Assembly (NCBI RefSeq): GCF_026262505.1
Contig: NC_067206.1
Coordinates: forward strand, 28,721,896-28,785,895
DNA: 64,000 nt
Reading direction: 5' to 3'
DNA from: Trichomonas vaginalis G3
Lineage: Eukaryota; Parabasalia; Trichomonadida; Trichomonadidae
In this document: positions 16,531-26,266 of the stretch, piece after piece
Layout: each line of letters begins with the position of its first letter
Numbering within the stretch: position 1 is the stretch's first letter
Made by a program: the position numbers and the translations under genes
Notes under the pieces: generated by a model
Told to the model about the DNA's origin: nothing
The model's database searches: none
What the model saw: only the letters and a program-made list of their open reading frames with translations

Positions 16531-17942
16531 AGCTTCGTTCTTGAAAGAATAAGGAAGGAGTGAAGGAGAATGATACAGAAGTTGACACATTCATATCATT
16601 TCAACAAATTTTGATCAAATTGAAATTCAATAAAATTCAATTCAATTCATATCCTTCAGTCAGTACATTGATATCCTTCTGCATCACAATGATAACTCGG
16701 GCATCAATAGTTCTACAACTAACTCAGAAAAAACAAGATTATTACTTCCTGCTTACAGCTTTTAAAAAGTTTCGATGATAAAAATCACTCTACTCTCGTT
16801 TATCGACATATGGTGATAGTAGGTAAACATATTCTTATCGATATTAATAAAAATATTTGTACGAAAATCTTATCCAATTAGAGAGTTATTCATAAAGTAT
16901 ATGATAATTATAATTACTTTATCTTTGTTTTATCTTTGAATAAACAATTTAATTTAAATTGCATAATATTTTTTGGTTGAAAGACAGGAAACTTAGTTGA
17001 GTTTGTATTATTTTTATCGTTTAATTCATCGTATCAGTGAGTGATCCAGATATTTAAGATATTTAGAAAAAAAATTATTAATTTGATTAACAAATTTTAA
17101 TCAAAATAGCAAAAATCTATTTGATAGCTGTAAACAAACAATAATTTTTATTTCAAGCAAAATCACTTATTTTCATCTAAACGTATAAAATTGTCAATTT
17201 TATGAAAATAAATTGAAAATCTCATGAAATGTAAAGGAGAGTAATATTTTTCAATTTTCTTTTTTTCTTTGTCTCAAATATTTTCTGTTGGGAATTTTCT
17301 TGTTATCAAAAAATAATTTTAATATTTGTTTATTTCATTACATACAATAAAATTTTAAAAACTCTATTTCTTCTCAAGAAAATTTTTTCCTTCATATGAA
17401 GAAACATTTTGTTCTCCATTTGATACTGAGTATAAATCTCGATTTTTGAATTTTCTTCTTTCCAAATTTCTTTTTTCCAAATTAGAAGTTTAATTCAAAT
17501 TTTCAATAGTTTATATATTTTCTCAAACCGTCTTAGATTTTCTTACTTTTTAGGGATTTTCTCTCAAAATATACAAAAATAGTAATATCAATACATGTGT
17601 CTAATATACTTTAAAACCATCGTGACAAAATTCAAAAACGAAGAGTTCTTCTCTCCAAATTTTTTTCAAAATCAAAAAAATGAGATAAAAAAGTACGTTT
17701 GGAAAATTCATTTTTAGCATTTTAGGAATTTTCTCACTTTTCTTCCAAATTGACATCCTTAGTTTTTGAGTAAATTTAGATTTTCAATGGTTTTTTCAAA
17801 AAGATAATCATGTTACAAACCTGAAAATATCAATTATGGAACATCTATAAGAAGATGAATTTAAATGTTTATAGAGTTTCTCTCAATTTTTTTAATGTTT
17901 ATTCAAAAGTTATCGACAACAGCAAAAAAATATTTTTATTCA

Positions 17943-18665
17943 ATGAACGAGAACGTGGCTATCTTTATTGAGACATGTCTTAAGAAGATTGAATATCCAG
18001 ATGATATTGATCCAAAGACAACAAGTCAGATCAAGGAAATAGCCAAAAATCAGACTTTGCGATTATTAACTTTTGCAGAGGCAAATCGCCAAATACAATC
18101 AATTCTTCCGGGATGCAAAATTAGTGTGTTTATCAATGATGTTCTAGCAACGTTATCAGATCCAATACCTCCAAAACCAGTTGAGAAGATGCCAATTTCT
18201 CTTAAAAAAATTCATGGAGGCGTATGGACCGATTATGAAGATAAAAGACTAATTGCAGCAGTTCTAATGTTCGGGAAAGGTGATTGGGCCAAAGTTTCGG
18301 CTTATGTTGGAAACGGTCGGAACAAATTTCAATGCTCGCAAAGATGGATTCGATCTTTAAACCCTACAGTCTCGAGATCTCCATGGACAGACGAAGAAGA
18401 TAAGAAGCTCATTGAAGCTGTCCAGAAATTCGGGCAAAAATCTTGGATCAAAATTTCAAAATATGTTGGCTCAAAATCAGACGTTCAATGCAGGTATCAC
18501 TGTAAATATGTATTACGATGCACTTTAGGAAAGAAACGAAAGCCCACTACTAAAAATAAAAAAGAAATCACAAATATCATAGAACCTCAAATTAAAGAAG
18601 ATATTGATCCATTTAAATTCATGGACCAATTGAAATCCGATGAGGAATATATAAATATGTTATAA
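17943..18665 (+). CDS. Myb-like DNA-binding protein with two SANT/Myb repeats
   Basis: A 240-residue protein from the ATG at 17943; the frame is open further up to 17865, but that extension is Ile/Phe/Lys-rich spacer. Residues 1-75 form a conserved-looking helical N-terminal part. Repeat 1 covers about 92-138 (Trp 95, 115, 135; GVWTDYEDKRL), repeat 2 about 145-190 (Trp 148, 168, with Tyr 185 in place of the third Trp; SPWTDEEDKKL). The spacing is that of R2R3-type Myb. A basic linker (GKKRKPTTKNKKE) follows, which may be a nuclear localisation signal, then an acidic tail. Trichomonads have many such Myb regulators, some acting at promoters; the target here is unknown. Confidence 0.88.
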   Translation: MNENVAIFIETCLKKIEYPDDIDPKTTSQIKEIAKNQTLRLLTFAEANRQIQSILPGCKISVFINDVLATLSDPIPPKPVEKMPISLKKIHGGVWTDYEDKRLIAAVLMFGKGDWAKVSAYVGNGRNKFQCSQRWIRSLNPTVSRSPWTDEEDKKLIEAVQKFGQKSWIKISKYVGSKSDVQCRYHCKYVLRCTLGKKRKPTTKNKKEITNIIEPQIKEDIDPFKFMDQLKSDEEYINML

Positions 18666-19957
18666 TTTTTATTTGATTCAAATGTATCTAAAGAAATATT
18701 TGTTTAGTTTGAAATTATTTGAAATTTTTGACTGAGATGATTCAAACAAATTGAAAACAATACGTTAGATTTAAAATACACTAGATTTTAAATATGCATG
18801 GTTAAGCATATAAATAAAGATGAAATCAATTATGAGAATTAAAGTGAGTCACTTCTTTTTAATCGTAAAAAATAAAATATTGAAAATTCAAATAACTCAA
18901 AAACGTTTCCATAATTATTCTCTGCAACAGGAGATTAATGAATTTCGGCCAAGATTTATAAATGAAGAAGGATTTCAATGAGCAGTTTTCTATGCCATTG
19001 AATTTAATTGAGAGGGTTCAAAGTTCAGTTAAGACTTCATTTAATTAAATGATTACATGTTTTATGCACTCTTTTTAAAATATCGGGAAACCTGTAAATT
19101 TTCCTTACGATTTTTCAGAACATCTTTCAAAATTCAGAACATCTTTCAATTCGAATTGTATTAACAGATATATTATTAATTCTTCTTGATAATTATGTAG
19201 GAATCTGTTTTCTTGGATTTAATCAAATTCAATGATGGGTTTTAAATTGAGAGATATTTCTGATATTATTGAATCCTCAGAATAGGGTTTACTCAAGAAG
19301 TATTGCTATGCATCAACTGCATGTTACGATTCTTGCGATATATTTTTTCGGAAATCTTTTCAAAGTTTTCAAAATTAGGAGGGACTCAACTTCACTACAA
19401 TTTTTTATTAATTAATTTACTTAGAAGAAATCATTATTGTGCATATATATTGGTATGTGTGAGAAGAGTACAGGAGAAATAGGATGTCTAACTGTGATGG
19501 TTACTCCCCCTGATTCCCATTATATGGGATGTTGAATTCTATATTTGAATTGTCTATAGTAAGTGCTTTCATCTTGTTTGATTACATCTTTATAACTCTA
19601 TTGTTTTTAAAAATTTGGTTAAAATCAAATGTAACATAACCTCTTTATTTTAATGTTTCTTCTTTATAATAAAGAAATTAATATATTATTGCTAAACCAA
19701 TACTCATTTTGCAATTTCATTTCCTGTAATAAAACTGTAAACTGTTAGAGAGCAAATGGAATGCACGGCCTTTATCCATGTAATGTCTCCCTCGGTCATT
19801 AGTAAATCAAAATAAAGTTTATTGTCTTTTCAAAGAAATTTGTTTCAGAAAAATAGCTTTCTTAAGATTTAAATACAGCTCATTAGAACCTTATTATCAA
19901 GACTGCTAAATGTATTGTTTAAAAACGCCAATAAAAATCGAAATAATAATTAAATTT
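18666..19957. other. intergenic
   Basis: No supported gene in 1.3 kb. Composition is AT-rich throughout, with a slightly more complex patch at 19740-19800. No repeats of note. Confidence 0.5.
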
Positions 19958-20767
19958 TTATTTAAGTACATATATCTTAGATTGATAAAGCAAGTGCACA
20001 TAAGCAATTGCGAATTTTCTCAAGTAGATCTCCTTAATATCATGAGTGAAATCACTTTCAACATCAATTACTTGAACTTGGATTTGAAGACCTTTACAAA
20101 TTTGTAGTACTTCATAAGAGGAAGCCATATTCAAGCTGTGAACGTTTTTGAAGACGGAATGGAAGGCATCAAAGGTAATAGCACCAATTTTATAGAATAT
20201 GGATGGTTCATAGCTAGGTAAAGGATCTGGATCTACATAATTAATAAATGTAATATATTGGCGTCCATCATTGATAAAATTATTTCCTAATTTGTTTAAA
20301 TAATCCGAGTTAATCAAATATTTTCCGTGGGAACGTAATCCACCTGCAATAAAATATGATATACCATTGATATACGTAAAGAATATATTTAGATATGCTT
20401 TTTTCTTATTAATAAAATTTGAAAGAGAATCAGGAAGAGTTCTTTGTGGACCATCAATTGCCAAAACAATCTCAAAATTAGAATTTTTGAATCTTTTTTC
20501 AATGAATTCTATCTTTTCGAAAAATAATTCAATATCGGCAGCCAATAATGAATCAAGGTGGGATATAATTGAAAATTCGATTGTATCTGAGGCTTTAAAT
20601 TGGATTTGTTGTGCATTTTTGTTTAAGTTTTTTGTAATTGAATTTAGATAATCTTGGTAAAACGAGCGATCTTTGAGGTTATTCTGTACAATTTTGCTTG
20701 AGAACATTACAATGAATATCAAAACAAAAGCTGCGAGGAACAAAAAAATTAATGGAGAGACTAACAT
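19958..20767 (-). CDS. divergent GT2/ALG5-like membrane-anchored protein
   Basis: A 269-residue protein with an N-terminal signal anchor (LIFLFLAAFVLIFIVMF, residues 6-22) followed by a soluble domain. The order of features recalls dolichyl-phosphate glucosyltransferase (ALG5): an early strand-loop (TIEFSIISHLDSL), EFIEKRFKNSNFEIVLAIDG, and a late segment SIFYKIGAITFDAFHSVF...SYEVLQICKGLQIQVQVIDVESD that resembles the ALG5 C-terminal part with its cytosolic helix and a late acidic residue pair. The central DxDG metal-binding motif of active GT2 enzymes is not obvious (INSDYLNK stands where one would look), so activity is doubtful. If correct, it would sit in the ER membrane. Medium-low confidence because similarity is read by eye. 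Confidence 0.5.
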   Translation of the reverse strand: MLVSPLIFLFLAAFVLIFIVMFSSKIVQNNLKDRSFYQDYLNSITKNLNKNAQQIQFKASDTIEFSIISHLDSLLAADIELFFEKIEFIEKRFKNSNFEIVLAIDGPQRTLPDSLSNFINKKKAYLNIFFTYINGISYFIAGGLRSHGKYLINSDYLNKLGNNFINDGRQYITFINYVDPDPLPSYEPSIFYKIGAITFDAFHSVFKNVHSLNMASSYEVLQICKGLQIQVQVIDVESDFTHDIKEIYLRKFAIAYVHLLYQSKIYVLK

Positions 20768-20998
20768 TCTCCGATTAAAAAAAAATAATAAAACTGGCTC
20801 AAAATATCATAAAAATAAACTATAATTCGGTAATAGATGATGAACTTCATTGTTTCGTTATTAATTGGTTCAGAAATATCCAAAATATAAATATCAATTA
20901 GTTCAAAGTTTTTTAAAAAAGTTTAAAAGTTTAGAACATCTAATAAAATGTAATATAGAAAAAGAAATAATATAATGAAATCCAGAATAAAAAAAAAA

Positions 20999-21595
20999 TT
21001 AGCAGCTGCAACCTCCTTTATCTTCCTTGCTTTGCTCGAGGTTAACATTGTTGTTCGGAGCCTTTGGTTCTACTGGTTCTGGAGCTGATCTGCTGTATTC
21101 TAATACGGCCATTTGGAAAAGTCGATCAATACCAATACCGGATATTGCTGAAGTTTCGATGAAGAGAGCGCCGTTGTCGAAAGCGAACTTCTGAGCAACT
21201 TCAGACTCTGGATTCTTTGGTTCTTCGCGATCTATTTTATTAGCGCAAACAACTATTACAGTATTCTTATCGACATTCATGCGGAGTTCTTTTATCCAGT
21301 AGCTAACTGACTGATAAGTTTGAGGGCGGATGCAATCATAAACAATGATAGCAATAGCTGCGCTTCTATAATACATAGGTGCAAGGCCTCTGTATACTTC
21401 TTGGCCTGCAGTATCCCAGATAAGCAATTCGTAATCTTTTCCTTCTACTGATATTTCTTTTGTTACGAAAGCAGCACCAATTGTTGGCTTAACAGAAAGT
21501 TGGACAACGCCTGTTGTATATCTATTAACAATACTTGTTTTGCCAACGCCACTGTCGCCAAGGAGGACAACTTTTACTGTGGGTGACGATGTCAT
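20999..21595 (-). CDS. Rab GTPase, Rab5-like
   Basis: A 198-residue small GTPase with all G motifs: GDSGVGKT (13-20), switch I Thr 38 in SVKPTIGAAF, WDTAGQE (60-66), NKID (119-122) and ETSA (about 151-154). The C-terminus ends GGCSC, a CxC geranylgeranylation signal. Switch II (VYRGLAPMYYRSAAIAIIVYD) is Rab-like and close to Rab5/Rab21/Rab22, which work at early endosomes. A predicted role is vesicle traffic at the endosomal or plasma membrane. TGACACTTTTTTGTC stands just before the start in the coding orientation, and the start ATG is the only possible one for a full G1 motif. Confidence 0.93.
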   Translation of the reverse strand: MTSSPTVKVVLLGDSGVGKTSIVNRYTTGVVQLSVKPTIGAAFVTKEISVEGKDYELLIWDTAGQEVYRGLAPMYYRSAAIAIIVYDCIRPQTYQSVSYWIKELRMNVDKNTVIVVCANKIDREEPKNPESEVAQKFAFDNGALFIETSAISGIGIDRLFQMAVLEYSRSAPEPVEPKAPNNNVNLEQSKEDKGGCSC

Positions 21596-22330
21596 AATGA
21601 CAAAAAAGTGTCAAAAAATAAGATTGCATTCGGATATCAGATTAAAATAGATTCTGAAGAAGATGTGCTTTATTAAATTGTGTAGACAAAAGAAAATATA
21701 AAAACTAAATTATTTGTAAATTTGAATCATCGATTGTAGAGCATTTAGTTGTAAATTTTAGGGGCTGTACGACTTTTTTTATTTTGCTTTCCTATTTTAC
21801 GGTCTAATTCTTCCTCTAAAAATTATTTCGTATCCATTTTTGGTTTTTATTTCCATGTCTTATCTTTGGAATGAATCTGCACATAATCTGAGAATATTAT
21901 TTTTAAATTATGATATTTAGAAGCGTCTGTGCATATCAAGAAATGAAATGAAAAATAAGCACATATATTATCGCCCAGATAGGGCATTGAAAACTACTAC
22001 AGAACTTTATATAAGCTTTTCTAATTACATAATTTGTATATCACAGCATCTTTAAGTTATTCAATTAATTTCAGCGAATTCATGAAGAAATCTTACATGT
22101 TTAGCTGAGTAACTGATCGAACAAGAAGATAATGAAAGTGCTCTATGAATACAAAGCTCTATAAATCTCAAAACTCATTGAAATCATAAGATATGAAATT
22201 TTTCCACTTTCACAAAAAAAATAGTGAAAAATTTTCCGGCTTTATGTTGGAATTTTTCCAAGTGCAGTCTATTTTAAATACATCTATCAGTACAATCGAT
22301 AATTATATATTTATAACATTTTCTAAGAAC
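21596..22330. other. intergenic
   Basis: No supported gene. Divergent upstream regions of the Rab and BTB genes, AT-rich, with no strong repeat. Confidence 0.5.
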
Positions 22331-22379
22331 TGTCACTTTTCTAAAAACTATGCCAAAAAAACATGACAAAATTCATTTT
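22331..22379 (+). promoter_or_regulatory. promoter of BTB gene: TGTCACTTTT and Initiator
   Basis: TGTCACTTTTC at 22331-22341 and an exact Initiator TCATTTT at 22373-22379 (first A 22375) stand 65 and 21 bp upstream of the ATG at 22396. This is the clearest case of both elements together in the window. Confidence 0.45.
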
Positions 22380-22395
22380 TTAAAAAGTTCAAGCT

Positions 22396-23136
22396 ATGAG
22401 CGATAAACAAGATCCAAACTACAATACTGAAATCGACCTTGACCCATTGTGGGACTTCCTTGATTACTATAAGACTGGCGAACTTGCCGACTGCACAATT
22501 GTTGCAGATGGAAAAGAACTTAAGTGCCACCAAATTGTTCTTGCAAATGGCTCCGAATTCTTCAAGGATAACTTCACATCCGGTGATACATTCAAAGGAT
22601 CCAGCGAAAGAAGGATTGACATCACTGTAAATCCAGAAGGTAAATTAGAAAAGGTTATTGAGTTCCTCTACTGCGGCCAAATTACCTTATCCGAAGATGA
22701 ACTCATGCCCCTACTCGAAATCGCTATCTTCTACAGGATTTCTATCCTTAAAGCACTTATTACAGAACAGCTCGATAAGATCACTGACCATAACAAGATA
22801 ATGAATATGTTCACAGAGTGCTTCGATAAGGATTACTCAAATGCTACAAAGGTCTTTCCAACGTACATCGCTAAGTTCTATAACAAATATTCCAAGAAGC
22901 AGATTAGCGATTGCCTGGATACTGATTGCTTCCTTAACACATTACTCCTCCTCAAGATGAAATCCAAGGATATGGCTACAGAAATCCTTTCTTTCTTCAA
23001 TGATTTCAATTTCTTCCAGGATGAAGCCACAAAACAGGCCCACGATACATTTATGAAGTTCATTCAGGATTCTGTTAAAGATAACAACGATCTTACCAAA
23101 ATTCTCAAATCTAAGAAGCCTGAATGGTTTAAATAA
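22396..23136 (+). CDS. BTB/POZ domain protein
   Basis: A 246-residue protein. After a short acidic lead (DPNYNTEIDLDPLWDFLD), a BTB/POZ domain covers about 20-125: TGELADCTIVADGKELKCHQIVLANGSEFFKDNF, then RIDITVNPEGKLEKVIEFLYCGQITLSEDELMPLLEIAIFY. The rest is helical (BACK-like), ending in Lys-rich KSKKPEWFK. No Kelch or MATH domain. BTB domains dimerise and often recruit Cullin-3 ligases; which applies here cannot be told. Codon choice is richer in C-ending codons than the neighbouring spacer and fits an expressed gene. Followed by TAATAAAC-type 3' signals. Confidence 0.88.
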   Translation: MSDKQDPNYNTEIDLDPLWDFLDYYKTGELADCTIVADGKELKCHQIVLANGSEFFKDNFTSGDTFKGSSERRIDITVNPEGKLEKVIEFLYCGQITLSEDELMPLLEIAIFYRISILKALITEQLDKITDHNKIMNMFTECFDKDYSNATKVFPTYIAKFYNKYSKKQISDCLDTDCFLNTLLLLKMKSKDMATEILSFFNDFNFFQDEATKQAHDTFMKFIQDSVKDNNDLTKILKSKKPEWFK

Positions 23137-24496
23137 TCAAAGTTAATAAACATTTTGATTATGACATGTTAAAGATCATTTGTTTTTTCTGATTTTTATT
23201 TTCCAAACGAAATTGGAAAAATAATTTTTTTATATGCATTTCCATTTTCTATTTGGAATAAAAATGGTTAGAGCAATTTATCATAATAGCATAAAATCAA
23301 ATAAAAAGAGTCGAAACCATTTCAAATCTCGAAATTCTGAACGACAGCCAATAAATATGTGTTAAAATCTTGTTTCTGTATGTAAATCATCAAAACATAG
23401 TCTCCTCAAATCTTTTATTGGTTGAAAAAAAAAATTAAAAAAAAAATCAGAAATAACAGTTGTCAAAGGGGAATTATATATAATTATATAAATAAGATGC
23501 AGCAAAGCATTTTGTTATTAGATAGTCATTTATGTAAATATAGAATGAGAACCAATATAAATCTGAAGACGACTATTGTCTTGTCACTTTTATGTTTGAA
23601 AGTCCAAAGTCCAAGTAATAAAATGTAATTTTCCGACTAGACACAATGATTCAATTGCCAGTGTAATCAATTAATAAAAGAATAAGTTGGTGCTTGATAA
23701 TCTCCTGTATGTTATTTTTCTTATTAACTCGAAATATCTTCTGATTCTTGAACTTGAAAAATTTTCCATAAAAATGTAGGATTTGAAAAAAAAATCGAAA
23801 TTAGTTCTAATTATTTTTATTCTGATACTGTTTTAGGCGAATAAACAGCATTTTCCGATTGCAAAACATTTAGCACTTATTTTTCTTAGTCATCAAGGTA
23901 TGCTTTTGCGTTCTTCAAATATATCAAATTTAGGAGCTTTATATCCATGCTGTTAAAACTTGAAATTGAAATTCTAATGAGCCATTTACTTTTAAGAATT
24001 TCCATGAAGATTTCGAAACAACCAAATAAAATGAATAAATATAAGCAATGCAGCAAGATCCAGAAAGACATATAAAATCGAGATGGCAGGGAGGAATTTT
24101 GATATAATTCATTAAGTGAAAATATGAGATAAATTAATTTAAATTTTTCACTTGATCCGATATAAAAAGAAATTAGCATTTATGTAACCCGTACATATGA
24201 GTTGTGTCTATTTTTGAGGAAAATTCAAAAAGCTAAAGCAATGATTTGCTAAAGAAAACAAATATTACAAAAATAAGTCGCTGAAAAGGCATCATCTGAT
24301 ATGGTAGCTATGTGCCTATTTGGATCAAAATGCAATATAAGTGCAAATGGAATTAATTCTTGAATATTTTTCTACTAAATTTGTACAAATATTGGAAATA
24401 GAAAAGATTCGGTTTAGGCGCCAAGGACTGTAATGTAGTTATTACAAAACTTGTTGATATTTCATTCCGCTCATCAAAAATTAAATTACCATTTTT
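23137..24496. other. intergenic
   Basis: No supported gene in 1.36 kb. Frames at 23422-23628 (+) and 23886-24179 (-) are low-complexity or Phe/Ile/Leu-rich and lack any recognisable domain, so they are not listed as genes. Confidence 0.45.
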
Positions 24497-25540
24497 ATGA
24501 AGCCGTTTTTATTTGGCTGGCCAAAATTTAGAATATCCTGGGAATTTGTATTCCCAGGATCATGCTATGATGAAGACCATCTTCATAATAATTCTCCGTT
24601 TTCAAGAACTAATAACTTAAAATACCTTGTTTCCAGTTGTTTTTTTCTTGGATTAAGTCCAGATGGAGCTGTTAGAATTTCTTCAACAAATGATAACGTT
24701 AAAGCATATGCAGAAACAAATAAATTCGATTCTTGTTCCTCCACACAAAACGGAGGTTCTCTCTACTTTTCCGAAAAAGGCGAATTTGTTCAAACAAAAA
24801 ATTCATACATCAACTCAACAAATACAGGTCTTGGACCATCATTTTACATATGGGTTTCAGAACAGCCTAATTACAAAGATTATACTAATGAAACTACAGT
24901 TTACAACTGCGGAAGTTCAGAAAAAGACTGCAGAATTTTAACTGCCATGTATCGAGGTTTTTGTATCATGAATGAATGCAACATTACACAAAATAGAGTC
25001 AAAAAAGATTGCGGAGGTTACTGGGTTCAAGAAGCTACCTCTGATTCATACATCACTTGTGTCAATGTTGTTGAAAACAATCAATCAACAGGTGATTTTA
25101 ATCATCACTCATCTTATTATGATTCTTCATCAATATTTAAAGTTACTTCATGTAATTATATAAGAAATAAAAGTCCAGATGATAAAAGTTTTCTGATTTA
25201 TTCTTCTTGGTCTGATGTTTTCATGAGTTATTGTTGTATTCTTCAAAATGAAATTAAATACATTTTTAGTGTATATCCAGCAATAACATTTGAAAACTCA
25301 ATTACAGATAACAATAAATCATATGGTAGTTCACCAATATTTAAGAACACAGATATTTCATTTGAAAACGAATGTCCTCTTTTTAAATTAGAAGTTGTCG
25401 ATTCATTAAAGTATAAATGTCGTCATTCCACTCCAAATAATGAGGAGAACGAAGAAAACGAAGATAAATTTTATGTTAGAAATCATATTAAATTTTTCTA
25501 TTTACTCATGTCTAATAAACCTTTTCGAAGTCAAATTTAA
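24497..25540 (+). CDS. Pmp-like/beta-helix surface protein, apparently truncated
   Basis: A 347-residue Ser/Asn/Cys/Tyr-rich protein with short strands typical of right-handed beta-helix adhesins: repeated patterns such as NGGSLYF, NCGSSEKDC, MNECNITQNR, TCVNVVENNQ and FENSITDNNK. Trichomonads carry large families of such surface proteins (BspA/Pmp-like), usually ending with a membrane helix and a short tail. Here the acidic linker EENEENED is followed by KFYVRNHIKFFYLLMSNK, which is not a clean membrane anchor. The end therefore looks worn or truncated. A ghost of its 3' region lies at 25809. The N-terminus is hydrophobic but not a standard signal peptide. Probable adhesin family member, possibly a pseudogene. 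Confidence 0.6.
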   Translation: MKPFLFGWPKFRISWEFVFPGSCYDEDHLHNNSPFSRTNNLKYLVSSCFFLGLSPDGAVRISSTNDNVKAYAETNKFDSCSSTQNGGSLYFSEKGEFVQTKNSYINSTNTGLGPSFYIWVSEQPNYKDYTNETTVYNCGSSEKDCRILTAMYRGFCIMNECNITQNRVKKDCGGYWVQEATSDSYITCVNVVENNQSTGDFNHHSSYYDSSSIFKVTSCNYIRNKSPDDKSFLIYSSWSDVFMSYCCILQNEIKYIFSVYPAITFENSITDNNKSYGSSPIFKNTDISFENECPLFKLEVVDSLKYKCRHSTPNNEENEENEDKFYVRNHIKFFYLLMSNKPFRSQI

Positions 25541-26266
25541 AATCAATTTTTTTCTTATGGATGTGAAATATCAATCTACCCCCATACAAATACAAATATA
25601 TATAATGGACATCTATTAACATAAGTTTGTTTGTGCAAGCATTTGATTCTAAGTCGATTACAAATACATTCTTAATCAATGAACTATTTATTCAATACTT
25701 CTTAAATTTTTTTATGATATTCTACACTAACGTTTTCAAATTGGGAGGTTTCAAATTATCTGACTGGTTTTTGTCATATAAAAATTCACAACAAATAACA
25801 CCCACTACTGATATTTAAGAACACAAATATTTCATTTGAAACCGAATGTCTTCTTTAGATAGCAGACATCTATATCTCGTAAAAATATAAGAATTTAGTC
25901 TTTCAGCTCTATTTGATAGTGAACACAGAGAAAATTACATAAAAATAGCATTTCAAATAAACCGATATTGATATCGTAGGATAGGTGAGATTCACTGGGG
26001 AATTAGATTATAAAGCTTTGAATAAAATGCAGACTATTAGTCCGACTCTTGTTTATTTGGACATGAAATCAGATAGCTTTTTTTTCCTCTCATTTCTTGA
26101 ATTCATGTTAACATTATTCCAGAAGTGTCTAATTATTTCCAGAAACAAGTGTATGTATTATTTATATGGTTTATCTAGATGCATATATTTATGAGAGAGG
26201 GAAAAAAAATCAGTATTTTTTTGAAAAAAATAGAATATAAATCCTTTTTTACTAACTTTTGTTAAA
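25541..26266. other. intergenic with ghost of surface-protein gene
   Basis: No intact gene. Contains the 48-bp partial copy at 25809-25856. The frames at 25627 and 25985 are not convincing. Confidence 0.5.
25809..25856 (+). pseudogene. partial duplicate of surface-protein gene
   Basis: About 48 bp beginning GATATTTAAGAACACA closely match 25340-25390 inside the gene at 24497 (AATATTTAAGAACACAGATA there) with a few differences. The copy lies 0.46 kb downstream in the same orientation, so it is the remains of a tandem duplicate or of a longer original gene. Confidence 0.6.

Larger units (their letters stand above)
14712..17942. other. long AT-rich intergenic stretch
   Basis: About 3.2 kb without a supported gene. 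Contents seen: inverted TGGGCACTAT (15297) and ATAGTGCCCA (15409) about 100 bp apart, possibly ends of a tiny MITE; a tRNA 3'-end-like fragment (16345-16365); an 8-bp hairpin with a GAAA loop (16511-16530). Remaining frames are low-complexity. Confidence 0.5.

Noticed and set aside
23422-24179. Possible small genes at 23422-23628 and 23886-24179
   Set aside because: Residue composition follows AT-rich spacer; no promoter element, motif or relative.
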